Source: Liolophura sinensis
Lineage: Eukaryota; Mollusca; Polyplacophora; Chitonida; Chitonidae
NCBI RefSeq assembly: GCF_032854445.1
Contig: NC_088297.1
Span: 24,875,127-24,939,126 of the forward strand
Reading direction: 5' to 3'
Length of the DNA stretch: 64,000 nt
Positions 46,201-60,790 of the stretch are shown here, piece by piece; within the stretch, counting starts at the first letter, position 1, and every line of letters begins with the position of its first letter. The position numbers were made by a program, and so were the translations under genes. The notes below the pieces were generated by a model. The model was not told the DNA's origin. It did not search any database and saw nothing but the letters and a program-made list of their open reading frames with translations.

Positions 46201-47420
46201 GCGTTCAAATACAAATGTATCACAGAAACTAAACTTTAACATTTGTAATACGCAGGATCGTATTTCTCCGGGACAAACTTCATGGGCGGATTAACTGATA
46301 TTTCTGAAACTGACACAAAAACCCTTTCTGTTACACAAATCCCTACTTGTGTGTGGTTATTGGAGCCGTAAAAATGCTTGTATGTTTTTGCATAGCCATT
46401 GTATAGCTATTTAAAGAAAAATGAAAATGAAATATAACTCGCCTTAATGCATGCACGCGCCCATTAGCTAATCTGAATGCTCGGTACATTTGTCCGGAAG
46501 CTGAGATTCAAACATAGTTCAAACGCTGTGCACGCTCGCAGCAAGCGACTTCAGCTATAAACACGTGTATGGCCATATTCTAGGATCACTGACATGCAGT
46601 ATTCACCAGATCAAATGTCTGCAACGATCCCTTCTCTAAGAATGCTAAACTTTCAATGATGACTGAAACAGGACACGCGACCGTGGGCGAATACTCTGAG
46701 GCTATATTTTTGTAGCCTCACTGAAATTCTGCCGTCAGATAAGTGCAAATAGGTTTTGATTTCACCGTTGAAAATTAATGAAATAAAGAAATATTAATTT
46801 AGCAAATATTAGAGCTGTAGTACATGGCTATTCAATATTTAGATCCGGAGGGTTTGAAATATTATTATACAGAGTATATCAACGTATTATGATGTTTTGT
46901 GTACTAGTAACTGAAGAAAGCTGAGCATACATACACCTTCAAAAAGATACAAAACCGTGCCTGGTAGGCGGCAGAACAAAGGGGAGAGACGAATGTTATA
47001 GGGTACACGTGGCTAATAAGGCATTGTCGATACTCGCCTTAATGCATGCACGCGCCCATCGGCTAATCTGAGTGTTCGGTACGTCTATCATGGCGGACGA
47101 TTGATTTATTCTGTCTGCTCATGTAAAATGCTTAGATAGAAGCAATTTACACAATCACTATAGTAGCGGGACTTAAGCTAAAAATACGCAGTGGTATTAA
47201 TAGCAATTTATTAGATATCATAGGTCCATTACTCAAAAGCAGCGTAGTCATAATAAGTAATATCCAACATCACGTGAGTAAGAAAATTAACAAATCAGAC
47301 CTCGAGGACCATGTGCTGAATCCACGGGCAAAATCCCGGTTAATGCAAGCTTACAAAAGCTCGGGGAGTAAAACAAGGGTACCGGCAACAATAGCTCTCA
47401 TTACCAAGAGGTACCACCGC
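43281..47420. other. Intergenic region, no supported gene
   Basis: AT-rich, without recognisable domains. Short open frames exist at 44,801-45,070 and 45,931-46,185 (minus) and a 29-codon frame at 43,950-44,039 (plus). None matches a family I know. A 53-bp direct repeat pair (46,437-46,490 and 47,032-47,083) is the only clear structure. Confidence 0.5.
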
Positions 47421-47424
47421 TTCT

Positions 47425-47645
47425 ATCGATGTCCTAATCGTTACAGAGCGTCCGCCTGGAAGTCGGGAAACCCAGGATTAAACCCGCGTCGGGTCATAAG
47501 AAAAGACCTTAAAAATGGTATTGTTGCAGCCTTGCTTGTCGCTCAGCACTGACAAGTTAGGGCAAGGAAAAAGAACTGGTTAGCCTGGTGTCAGTGTAAT
47601 GTGACTGGGTGGGGTGTCATGTCTAGTGCTTTCAGACTTAATTTT
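47425..47645 (+). mobile_element. SINE family B copy
   Basis: tRNA-like head ('gtccgcctggaagtcgggaa', 'ggattaaacccgcgtcgggt'), then 'gtcgctcagcactgacaagt', 'tggttagcctggtgtcagtg' and 'gactgggtggggtgtcatgt', the most complete plus-strand copy here. Confidence 0.8.
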
Positions 47646-47689
47646 TAGTGTGTTTTGCGTTAAACCACAAGAACGCATACACGCACCCA

Positions 47690-47735
47690 CGCACGCGCAC
47701 GCGCAGGCACACACACACACACACACACACATACA
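47690..47735. repeat. (CG/CA)n-rich microsatellite
   Basis: 'cacgcacgcgcacgcgcagg' followed by a (CA)n run. Confidence 0.85.
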
Positions 47736-49951
47736 TCCTTAATAATGACACCAGCGCTCCAGTCATCAGAACGGTGCATGATACTGGTTTCGTGGGCCAG
47801 AAAGTTACGTTAAGAATGCGTCACAGCCATGGACGTATTCATCTCACTGGTGCTCAGCGCCACATATACCATGAAGTGTTCACTCACTTGGCAACGGTCA
47901 GCTTAATGGGTGCAGAAGATCGAAGAAGGACCACCCGGAAGGAATCACTGACTTCCGGCTTAACGGTGCACCCACTCAAGCTATAGAACGACAATTTTCA
48001 TAGCGCGGATATAATTTGTTTGGAGCATATAAAAATGCTCTCAAACAACGCGTCCACATCCCGACGGTTATGTCAATGGCGATAAATGTACGATGCTACC
48101 TCACAAAATTACCATGTGGAAGACACAATGATGAGTGCATCCACAGTATAAGTATAATGACAACACGCATACCAATACTTACTGTATTAGCAAGCGAAGT
48201 TTTCAGTTTTAAAGCCAGAAGTATGACTTTTGTTGGATGGCACCCTTGTTTCGTTAAGACATAACGTGTATTACACGATCACGACCTGGTGTAACCGGAC
48301 AAAAAAAACAGTCCGATAATTCCTTACCATTTTTGAAATACTAGTAAAGATAGGTATAGGTAAACCTAATCAGCGGTGTAAAACATTTAAAAAGACGATT
48401 TTCTTTGCGTATTATTTTTAGACAGACCCTTTTATTTACACATAAATTCTACAATCTGTTATAAAATGATTTGATTTATTAAACAATGTACACGTTTTAA
48501 CTGAGCGAAGCAGTATGTTTTTACCGTAAACTTCCTAATACAGACCAATGACGCCATAAAACAAAACAAAGGAACAAGGAATTATGAAATAATGAAACAA
48601 AATATACTACAAAAAGTATTTTCTTATATAACAGTGACTTCATTGGTAAATTAGCACGAAAATTTACTCATTTCAGGAAACCTATTAAAAAGCCAACAAA
48701 GACAGGAGTGTGAAATCAATGTGAAACGGTAACAAACAAAATGTAAGTGTAGAATACTAGTATAACGTGCGAACCAAGTCATTCTGCTGTGAACCAAATA
48801 GTGCAAACATGAACCAGACGTTTGCTTCCACAAACAGGTCTACATATTCCCATTGCTAACTTTAGATTATTTTTATTATTGTCACATTGCACACTAAATA
48901 TGATGCAGAATGAAGTGTTACAGGCGGCAAATTAGTAGTGCTGGGAACGCTGTAACCTTACATATGCGTCCCATGCTCAGAAGAAAAAATTACGTAGTTC
49001 TTTGCTGTGAGGCTGCAATGTGTGTGTACTATGATCACAGCTAACCTCTATAAAAATGCAATGTATCACAAAAAAGGGATCAATATAATTTCCATAACGA
49101 CGATAAACACTGCAATGGCAAGATGGCGTATGCACAATGAAAGACTGAATAACATAATTTCTCTGAGTATACAAACACAATTTCTGATAGCTATACACTT
49201 CAGTCCGTCTTCAACCACTGCCGCGTCCTGTTTTACACGTATCTTTGTAAAACACTTCTACAAGATATTTAATTTGGAAAAATCCAGAAACACTTATTTT
49301 CCATAATTTAACAAAAATAGCCACTTAGTGACATACAATCGTCACCCTTGCATGAAATTCTTTCTTCTTGCATTTAGATTTTTAACAGAAAAAGTAAGAT
49401 ACTACGAGACAAATAAAGCGGTAATGTCTATACCCTACGTTCTGAGAATGTTCGCTCAGGGAGTAAACTACTTTCTGATGCAAACTTTTAAAAGAAACTA
49501 ACCAAGTTATGTCTAAAAACAGTTTCCCCAAAATTGGTGTATTTAGTATATTTCACAATAAATGAAAAGACAACTGAGAATTAGACAATAACGTATAGTT
49601 CAATGCGATGAAGGTATAGTTAACATCGTCAAATATAACTATAACTAAAATTATATATAATGCTTGGTAGGGTCTGTAAAATAAATTTAAAAAGTAATTA
49701 AATATTTTATGACAAATTTCTGCATTCATATTCAGGGTAATATATAGCTTTCCGAGTATTTGGCTTCCGTGAATATTGAGACACGGGCGTCTATCGCATC
49801 ATTATTATATGTATGAGAAAAAGATTATCATAACAAAACATCATGAAAGCTTCGCGGCAATGGTTATTACGAAATTCTGCTTTAAATTTTAAATTATTGG
49901 ACACTGAGAAGTGAATATAAAAAATAAACTAGAATAAAAATGGTGAGTGAC
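47736..49951. other. 3' flank of the otopetrin gene, nothing else recognised
   Basis: AT-rich sequence with short random frames. It probably includes the otopetrin 3'UTR near its right end, but I could not place a polyadenylation signal with confidence. Confidence 0.4.
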
Positions 49952-52900
49952 CTAAAGCAATGCTGCCCGCTTTTTCCAAGCTTGTTTCCAAATGTTTGAG
50001 AGACAAACTGTCGAATGGAAACGGAAGAAAATGGCGAGAGGAACAGAGATATGGGTGAGTATAGACCAAGACAGGTATCCGTAAAAATGAAGCTGGATTG
50101 GATTGTGTTCTGCCCTCTGCGTCTCGAACGTCGTCATTCCCCACATGGCGATATTGCTCACAAGCAGGAAGGTCACCATCTCTCGGCCGGGTTTCTCTCT
50201 TTCCTGCACCGATTTTGTGGCGTACATTCTCATACCGCTGACCATGAAGATTGTTTGAATCGTCGACTGTAGCATCAGCAGCAAATCGGCGAAGACGAAG
50301 AAGATTCCACCGTCCATCTCAGTGTCGTTGGTGGCGGCGATTATGCTAAAGATGGCAAAGACGTAGACACCGCTGAGAGATATCAGAATGAGGTTGTCTT
50401 CCAAGTTGCCGCCGCGCATGACGTAAGACAACGTCCGCATCCGGTGAAATGCCACCACGGTGGCAACTGTCCCTAAGGTGTACGTGGTGATCTCACACAA
50501 GTTCACGAAAATCACGGCAGTGTAGGTCATGCCGTCTTTCCGGATGAGCACGAAGAACGCTATAATTGAGATCACGGCGAAAACGAACAGGAAGATTCCC
50601 ATAAAGAGGCCTCGGTGAGAGTTAGAACAGTCCACGCTCATGCGGTGTTTGTAAAGTCCGATTTCCCCGTCGACGGCAGGAGGAAGATGACGAGAGTGGT
50701 CACGACCCACATTACGCCACATGACGTAGAGAATACCTGGCCAAAAAATATATACATAAAAAAATCACAACATTCACACATGTGCAAAAGAAACGTCCGA
50801 TTCTTAAGCATTTATTTCTACGAAAAAAAGTAATGTTAATTGTGCTAATCTGGGCGTCTGTACCATGACCATCATCCGACTGGAACAATTAACTGGTTCG
50901 GACATTTCTGGTTCAGCTGCTTGGGCGAAACCAAGCAGAATTTCTTTCAAGAAAACTTACAGCAAAAGTGACTTTCGCGAGTGTTCAAGAATCACGTCAT
51001 ATGACAAAGATAGGATCGATCATCAGACGAATAACTTGGATTTGACTTGCCTTAGTCCACAACGATTCCAATTCTCCCTATTCTTATCAACCATTACCTG
51101 TTCGATCGTTTTTATTGATTGATTCATTGTTGCAGTCCCGTGGGTGGAGGAAACCCAAGTTTTCGTGACAAGAGTATGTAGAACATCACAGCATTGTGTA
51201 GTCATTTGGGTCTTCAGATCGACGACTGTTACTTAATGAATGCAACAGGCAAGAAAAATCACCGACTTAAAACCTGTGGGTTGGGGCAGAAAGTTATATG
51301 ATGTGAAACACGAATCAAATACCTGATTAAATAAATAAATTTATTAATTAAACAGGCATGAAAAAAAAAACCCACCGAAGAGTGTATCGCAATTAAAACT
51401 TGTAGTTTTGGGCAGAAAACTTTTAAACTGTAATGAATAAAAACGTATCTAAAATAGGGATTTGACAACTCTTAGTAGTCTCCAAAACATGATCAGATTC
51501 ATCAAGGAACCTGGTACCGGGTGATTTCTTTAAAACAGGTGATATTTTCAGACGTTTTACCTGCGCATATTAGGCTGTACTCGATAGTACAGGGGTAAAG
51601 ATAGGGACCGGCCTGTTCTACCACCCGACCCATGACGTCATTAAAGTGACACGAGATTTCCGGCAGGTGGTAAGAGTCTCCGTTCGTCGCGACGTGATGA
51701 CTAAGGTTCTGGTCTGTACCTTGGAAACAAACATAATTTATTTTATGTATTTGTCTATCTTTTTAATAATTAGTTTATTTATTTCATTGTTGGTGTCGTT
51801 AGCAGAGTCCAAAAATTCAGAAAATGTCTAATTCCAGTCACTGTTTGAACACAACATAATCATGATTTGGTTTAACCACTGCCACGAAGGAGACATGCTA
51901 ACATTTTCTTGCGGGTATATCGGATCGGACTGTCCAACATGATGACAGCGCAACGTTCAACATATAAATATACTTACTTGCAGTGTCATAGGTTACGGAT
52001 CTATGGTGTATAGAGTGTGCAGATTTGTTGACGTCATAAGTTTTTGGGTACTGGACGGCATGTGCGGTGACGTCATGTTTGTTGGCGTCGCCGTGGATGT
52101 TATGAAGGCTCTCGTGCTGGTGAATCTCGTGCAGGGTCTCCACGATTATGTTCCGGAACCAAACACACATGTTTGTGCCGATCATGTGCATCAGACCGAA
52201 TCGAGCCACCGTCTGGAACTTGTTGATGCACATCTGAAGAGGAAACCGCGTTGTGAAAACAAAACATTTTACATAAATACTTTTAAGTCAAATATTTCGA
52301 TCATAAAACTGGAAATAGATAGATTCCTTTCTCTCAAAACTAAAGTTAGAAATGATTACCGTCAAATCATCTACATGGTTTTCTCTCACCAAGGCATATC
52401 TAAAACCAGTCTGTAATGACAAAACTAAAGTTATAAATGTTTGCCGTCAACGCATTCGAAATGGCTTTCACTATCTAAGCATTTCATCTTCGAAGTCCAG
52501 GGGTTGTCTTTAAAAAAAAACTTTACGGACTAGGGGCAAGAGCAGTTGTAAGTTATCTTCATGACCTGAATCATCGAACCTGGAAGGGGCTGCTAAATCA
52601 GTTTATAAGCAAACAATAACCTTAATGACGAAGTGAAATTCCCACCTTGGCGTTGAGGAAGATGAAGTAGAGCTGGACAAAGGTGAACATGAGATGGGTA
52701 ATGGGTTTGAGAGCCTGCAGAGGTCCGCTACACAACGACGGACCGGACAACACCTGGAAGTATTCGCCGAACTGAAGACCGCTGTGAATCATGCTGCCGA
52801 TACCGAATCCTGTGGGCGAAAACAGACTGAACTCACTGATTGATCTGACTTATTGATTGACAAGTTAATTATCTGGCTGACTGAAAGGCTGACTGAATAA

Positions 52901-55880
52901 ATGATTTATTCCGCGAATAAGCGGTTAGTTGATTGTTTGGCATGCTGGTAAATTCACTGGTTGAATGATTACATGATTCATTGATTGATTGATTGATTGA
53001 CTGACATGTGTCAGCAGGGAGAATGATGGGTGTGACACTACTGAAATCAAATCACAGGCAGGGAGACCGATGTGTGTGACACTACTGAAATCAAATCACA
53101 GGCAGGACGACCGATGGGTGTGACACCACTGAAATCAAATAACAGGCAGGGAGACTGATGTGTGTGACACTACTGAAATCAAATGACAGGCACGGAGACT
53201 GATAGGTGTGACACTACTGAAATCAAATAATAGGCACGGAGATTGATGGGTGTGACACTACTGAAATCAAATCACAGGCTGGGAGACCGATGGGCGTGAA
53301 ACTACTAAAACCAAATCACAGGTAGGGTGACTGACTGACCACTCGTGAAACGGAGAAACAACCAGATTGAAACCGGACTAGGCTTGACACAAGTAAGCTG
53401 ATTGATTTGTGGTTTTGTGAATACCTGTGCACCTAGAACTAGTAGCCAAGCGTCGCGCTGTTGTGCACTGTGCTGCCCATTCCAAATCCAGGAGAGGGGC
53501 ACAAAAAAACCGTCAACTTCTCTCACTGATTGCTGGAGGCTAATTATAACAGGAAAGGATGGGGTTTTAAAGGGAACGATTGATTTATTTATTTACTTGA
53601 TTGGTGTTTTACGCCGTAGTCAAGAATATTTCACTTATACGATGGCGGCCAGCGTTATAGTAGCAGGAAACCGGGCAGAGCCCGGGGGAAACCCACATCC
53701 ATCTGCAGGCTGGCAGACCTTCCCATGTGCAGCCGAAGAGGAAAACAGCATGAGTTGGATTTACAAATTTACAAAGGGAACAAGTGGTACTTTGGTGTAC
53801 TTTTATTGTGTTAAATTTCGTTCAGAAAATAATGTATGGAGTTCAAAGAAACACAATGTCGTGTAGAATGATGAGGCACGTGGAGAGTTGCAGCTGGTGA
53901 TGCTGCTGCTGATGATGACGATGTTGGTGATGGTCCTGATGCTGTTGGTGATGGCCCTGATGATGTTGGTGATGGCCCTGATGATGTTGGTGATGGTTCT
54001 GATGCTGTTGGTGATGGCGCTGATAATCTTGGTGATGGTTCTGATGATGTTTGTGATGGCGCTGATAATCTTGGTGATGGTCCTGATGATGTTGATGATG
54101 GCCCTGATGATGTTGGTGATGGCGCTGATGATGTTGGTGATGGCCCTGATGATGTTGGTGATGGCCCTGATGATGTTGGTGATGGTTCTGATGATGTTGG
54201 TGATGGCGCTGATGATGTTGGTGATGGTTCTGATGCTGTTGGTGATGGCCCTGATGATGTTGGTGATGGCCCTGATGATGTTGGTGATGGCCCTTATGAT
54301 GTTGGTGATGGCCCTGATGATGTTGGTGATGGTTCTGATGCTGTTGGTGATGGCGCTGATGATGTTGGTGATGGCCCTGATGATGTTGGTGATGGTTCTG
54401 ATGATGTTGGTGATGGCCCTGATGCTGTTGGTGATGGCCCTGATGATGTTGGTGATGGTTCTCATGCTGTTGGTGATGGCGCTGATGATGTTGGTGATGG
54501 CCCTGATGATGTTGGTGATGGCCCTGATGATGTTGGTGATGGCCCTAATGATGTTGGTGATGGTTCTGATGATGTTGGTGATGGCGCTGATGATGTTTGT
54601 GATGGCGCTGATAATCTTGGTGATGGTCCTGATGATGTTGGTGATGGCCCTGATGATGGCCCTGATGATGTTGGTGAAGGCCCTGATGATGTTGGTGATG
54701 GTTCTAATGATGTTGGTGATGGTTCTGATGATGTTGGTGATGGCGCTGATGATGTTGGTGATGCCCCTCATAATCTTGGTGATGGTCCTGATGATGTTGC
54801 TAGTTATGACGATAATTATGATGCCGATGATCTTGCTGCTGATAATGGTAACGCTGTTGTTGTTGATACTAATGTTGGTGATGTTGTTAGTACGAAATTG
54901 GTCATATTTCAACCGAACAAAGACAAGGTTGTTTAGCAGCAATGACTAGCAGTAATGACTCCAAAGACCTTAGAATACATGTGATGGTCTGACATTATCA
55001 GTCTGATAATATTTTATATAAACTCACATACTCTTTTGATTTACGTGAGTAATAATTGTTTACCAAATGTTTTTGTTTCATACCCGTCCATTTTTCACGT
55101 TTACTCAGTTACTCACCAACTGCACCGAGACGCAGATAAAAACTTCCGGTCTGTTTATTTTTGCGGATGTCCACAGAGATTCTGCGTCGGCGATGCCTGG
55201 CCGGTGACGGTAACGCTGCTGCGGACGCCTGTGAAGCCGAGGTCAGCAGCCATCCAGGAATCCAGGAAGAGTTTGACGGCTGTTTGCTTCTCAGCAGATA
55301 CAGATAGACATAACCCATGAACGCTATGCTGACCACATACAGGAACACGTAATAGCCCTAGATTATGTATACGAAGGATAAATGCACAATTAAAATCAAC
55401 CCATTTTTTAAATTTCGTTTTAACTATCAACATTACTGAAATCCACAGTTAATATGCACCAAAAAATCAGCAGTATTTCAGTGTTATTGTTTTGAACAAC
55501 ATCTGATTTGGGAAACAAAGTAAAGCCATCACAAAAAATGTCTGTACTGTTTTGGCATTCATAACAGCTGTTAGTACAACAAATTCCGAGTATTTAACAT
55601 ACATTTTCACTTTATTTACTTTCTTTCTCTATCAGCTTATCGTCATTTTTATTTGTTCCCCATGATTTATATACTTACCTGTTTTGTTTTATTTTTTAAT
55701 CATTCACTTTTCTTTATCTTTTGAAAGAATTAAAAAAATAGCTTTGGAAAAAGTGGCAATCTCACCTCTATATAGTACGTGTTCTCCGGGCCTTCAAAAA
55801 CCTCCGCGATTGGAAGCACGCCGCCAAGAACCACGATGATCATACCATATATACCACTCAGGACAATAAACAACCCATTC
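49952..55880 (-). CDS. OTOP: Otopetrin-family proton channel (6 exons; N-terminal exon(s) not found)
   Basis: Otopetrins are multi-pass plasma-membrane proton channels. Exons in gene order: 55766-55880, 55117-55357, 52646-52809, 51978-52233, 51561-51719, 49952-50736 (stop TAG at 49952-49954). Phases agree at every junction and all sites are GT-AG; about 572 residues. Visible landmarks: first membrane helix FIVLSGIYGMIIVVLGGVLP, then GSFYLRLGAVGFGIGSMIHS across an intron, FGEYFQVLSG, NKFQTVARFGLMHMIGTNMC, YLYPCTIEYSLICAGILYVM across an intron, VTFLLVSNIAMWGMTTFETQ and a C-terminal HFYGYLSWSILTHISVPLAI. The exon encoding the cytosolic N-terminus lies right of 55,880 or outside the window. The loop before the TDQNLSHHV segment is His-rich. 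Introns hold minisatellites; which paralogue it is cannot be decided. Confidence 0.92.
52960..53000. repeat. (GATT)n microsatellite
   Basis: 'cattgattgattgattgatt' tract in the otopetrin intron. Confidence 0.8.
53011..53325. repeat. 44-bp tandem repeat, 7 copies (otopetrin intron)
   Basis: Unit 'gggagaccgatgtgtgtgac', 'actactgaaatcaaatcaca', 'ggca'. The copies are moderately diverged. Confidence 0.9.
53575..53765 (-). mobile_element. SINE family A copy
   Basis: Plus strand shows 'gattggtgttttacgccgta', 'cttatacgatggcggccagc', 'gagcccgggggaaacccaca' and 'acagcatgagttggattt'. Confidence 0.8.
53890..54805. repeat. 21-bp minisatellite, about 43 copies (otopetrin intron)
   Basis: Unit 'gatgatgttggtgatggccct' with ccct/gct/ttct variants. 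The period is a multiple of three, so open frames of about 350 codons run on both strands (MLVMALM-type and NIIRAIT-type). They begin and end with the array and are not genes. Confidence 0.95.
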
Positions 55881-56079
55881 CTGGGGAAGACAATTTTGAC
55901 ATTTTTTTGTTTAACAATATATCTCGAAAGTCGACATAAAACCGTGTTACACATCAAAACATTATCAGCACTACAGAATGCCATTGGTAAACTAAAAGAA
56001 AACTAGTCAGGTTTGAAATTGTGGGAGGAGGCCTTTTTCATCTTTATATCTTTTTGTAGATCATATCATCTGTGGCTTT

Positions 56080-56235
56080 TTACGTAAGAGGGTTTTCCAG
56101 CAACCTGCGGATGGTCGTGGGTTTTATCCGGGATCTGCCCGATTTCCTCCAACTATAATTCTGACCGCTGTCGTATATGCCAAATATCCTTGAGTACGGC
56201 GTAAAACACCAATCAAATAATTAGATAAATAAATA
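56080..56235 (+). mobile_element. SINE family A copy
   Basis: 'ggttttccagcaacctgcgg', 'gatttcctccaactataatt' and 'gagtacggcgtaaaacacca' followed by an AT-rich end. Confidence 0.75.
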
Positions 56236-56559
56236 AATTTATGCCGTACTTTTTTTTAATGTCCTCCAAATAGATCGTCGTTGACAATGATGCATACTTG
56301 GGCTCTATGTAGGTTACCATTATGTCCTATCACATTCCTCCCCGCTATATATAGACATAGCTTTTTAAGCCGTATTTGTAAGTTCCAACAGACCACATAG
56401 CGTTAAAAATGTTCTGGTCTGGTGGCATTCTTCAGAAATCAGGCCAGAAGGGAAGGAGGACTGCAGGGTGAGTATAGTATCGCAGGGAGGGGGAAGTGGA
56501 AGGTTTGGCAGGGGTTACAGAAATAAGTACTCATATTCAACGGTATAGTGATGTATATG

Positions 56560-58100
56560 CATCTGGAGATATGAACATCTGAGCAGGAGGAGATATGAGC
56601 GCCTGAGTGGGAGGAGATATGAGCATCTGAGCGGGAGGAGATATGAGCATCTGAGCGGGAGGAGATATGAGCATCTGAGGGGGAGGAGATATGAGCATCT
56701 GAGTGGGAGGAGATATGAGCATCTGAGCGGGAGGAGATATGAACATCTGAGCGGGAGGAGGTATGAGCAACTGAGTGGGAGAAGATATGAGCATCTGAGT
56801 GGGAGGTATGAGCATCTGAGTGGGAGGAGGTATGAGCATCTGAGTGGGAGGAGATATGAACATCTGAGCGGGAGGAGATATGGGCATCTGAGCGGGAGGA
56901 GATATGAGCATCTGAGTGGGAGGAGATATGAACATCTGAGCGGGAGGAGGTATGAGCAACTGAGTGGGAGGAGGTATGAGCATATGAGTGGGAGGTATGA
57001 GCATCTGAGCGGGGGGAGATATGAGCATCTGAGTGGGAGGAGATATGAGCATCTGAGTGGGAGGAGATATGAACATCTGAGTGGGAGGAGATATGAGCAT
57101 CTGAGTGGGAGGAGATATGAGCATCTGAGCGGGAGGAGATATGAGCATCTGAGTGGGAGGTATGAGCATCTGAGTGGGAGGAGATATGAGCATCTGAGCG
57201 GGAGGAGATATGAGCATCTGAGCGGGAGGAGATATGAGCATCTGAGTGGGAGGAGATATGAACATCTGAGTGGGAGGAGATATGAACATCTGAGTGGGAG
57301 GAGATATGAGCATCTGAGTGGGAGGAGATATGAGCATCTGAGTGGGAGGTATGAGCATCTGAGTGGGAGGAGATATGAGCATCTGAGCAGGAGGAGATAT
57401 GAGCATCTGAGCGGGAGGAGATATGAGCATCTGAGTGGGAGGAGATATGAGCATCTGAGTGGGAGGAGATATGAGCATCTGAGTGGGAGGAGATATGAGC
57501 ATCTGAGTGGGAGGAGATATGAGCATCTGAGTGGGAGGAGATATGAGCATCTGAGCGGGAGGAGATATGAGCATCTGAGTGGGAGGAGATATGAGCATCT
57601 GAGTGGGAGGAGATATGAGCATCTGAGCGGGAGGAGATATGAGCATCTGAGCGGGAGGAGATATGAGCATCTGAGTGGGAGGAGATATGAGCATCTGAGT
57701 GGGAGGAGATATGAGCATCTGAGTGGGAGGTATGAGCATCTGAGTGGGAGGAGATATGAGCATCTGAGGGGGAGGAGATATGGGCATCTGAGCGGGAGGA
57801 GGTATGAGCAGCTGAGGGGGAGGAGATATGAGCATCTGAGCGGGAGGAGATATGAGCATCTGAGCAGGAGGAGATATGAGCGTCTGAGCGGGAGGAGATA
57901 TGAGCATCTGAGCGGGAGGAGATATGAGCATCTGAGTGGGAGGAGATATGGGCATCTGAGCGGGAGGAGATATGAGCATCTGAGTGGGAGGTATGAGCAT
58001 CTGAGTGGGAGGAGAAATGGGCATCTGAGCGGGAGGAGATATGGGCATCTGAGTGGGCGGAGATATGAGCATATGAGCGGGAGGAGATATAATCATGTGA
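56560..58100. repeat. 24-bp minisatellite, about 64 copies
   Basis: Unit 'gagtgggaggagatatgagc' plus 'atct', with gcgg/gtgg and shorter 18-bp variants ('gagtgggaggtatgagcatct'-type junctions). All lengths are multiples of three, so a 519-codon minus-strand frame (ISPPTQML repeats) and a 396-codon plus-strand frame (SGRRYEHL repeats) stay open. Neither has sequence beyond the repeat. Confidence 0.95.
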
Positions 58101-58229
58101 GAAGGAGGAGGACGAGGGGGTCTATTATTAAAACATCAGAATGTGTTGGTTGTGGAAGGGAGGGGGGTATTTAAATCATCGAGGAGGAGGAGGGAACACT
58201 GGTTGAAAAATTGTCACACTTAGCCGATC

Positions 58230-59440
<1,211 letters not shown>

Positions 59441-59559
59441 AAGTCTTGAATACTCTTTTCATAGTCATCATTAATGTCTCAGTGACCAGCTCTCATCTGG
59501 TTTCTTTACTGTCAAATTAGGTCAAAACGGATAGGGGCCTAGGAGTAATTGGTGTCGCT

Positions 59560-60790
59560 CAGCAAGTGTATGGAGGGGGAAGATAACTGGAGAGTGGAAG
59601 GGGACTCAGTAGACATTGCTGACATTCCACAAGGTTAGGGAGGGGGAAGTTAACTGGACAGGGATGAGGTGTAGCAGACATTGTTGGCGTTCCACAAGTG
59701 CAGGGAAGGTAGCTAGATGAAGAGGGGAAGGGGACTCAGTAGATATTGCTGGCGTTCCACAAGTGCAGGGAGGGGGTAGCTAGACGAAGAGGGGAAGGAA
59801 ACACAGTAGACATTGCTGGCGTTACACAAGTGTAAGGAGGGGGTAGCTAGTCGAAGAGGGGAAGGAGACACAGTAGACACTGCTGGCGTTCCAAAAGGGT
59901 AAGGAGGGGGTAGCTAGACGAAGAAGGGAAGGGGACACAGTATGCACTGCTGGCGTTCCACGAGTTTTAGGCTAAATGGAAAAGGGAAGGAGATGTAGCA
60001 GGCATTGTTGGCGTTCCAGAAGTGCAGGGAGGGGGTAGCTAGACGAAGCGGGGAATGGGACTCAATAGATATTGCTGGCCTTCCACAAGTGTAAGGAGCG
60101 GGTAGTTTACTGGAAAAGGGAAGAGGACGTAATGGACATCGCTGGCGATAAGGAGATGAAAGATGACTGAAGAGGGTAAGGAGACGTAGAAGACAACGGT
60201 TGCGTTCCACGAGTTTAGAACGGGACCAGATACCTGAAAAGGGACAGGGGACATAGCCGACAACGGGAGCGTTCCTCAAATTTAGGGCGGGGATAGATAA
60301 CTGAAGAGGGGAGGGTAACGTACGTGTATTAGATAATAGTGGCGTTCTACACCTCTAGGGAGAGGGTAGACAATTGAAGAGCTAACGCTGGCTAACAGAA
60401 AAGGGGAAGGGGGTGTAGGAAACAATTGCTGGCATTCCAGAAGTGTAGGGAGAGGGGACCTGATTGAAAAAGAGAAGGGGACGTAATTGACCACGTTGGC
60501 GATACGGAGATGATAGATAACTGAAGAGGGGAATAGTAGATAACGATAGCGTTCAACAAGTTTAGAGTGGGGATAGACAACTGAAGAGGGAAAGGGGCAT
60601 AGTAGACAATGATGGCGTTCCACAAGTTTAGAGCTGAGATAGATAACTGAAGAGGGGAAGGGGGTATAGTAGACAACGGTAGCGTTCCACAAGTTTAGAG
60701 CGGGGATAGATAACTGAAGAGGGAAAGGGGTATAGTAGACAATTCTACAACTCTAGGGAGGGGGTAGACAATTGAAGAGGGGAATGGGGC
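59560..60790. repeat. Diverged purine-rich minisatellite, unit roughly 60-75 bp
   Basis: Recurring 'gctggcgttccacaagtgta', 'gggagggggtagctagacga' and 'gaagaggggaaggggacaca' elements with many indels, later grading into 'gatagataactgaagagggg' versions. Confidence 0.85.

Noticed and set aside
53803-54949. Frames of 353 and 379 codons on opposite strands
   Set aside because: They are products of the 21-bp minisatellite; no non-repetitive protein sequence or domain.
56537-58174. Frames of 519 and 396 codons on opposite strands
   Set aside because: They are products of the 24-bp minisatellite inside apparent non-coding DNA.
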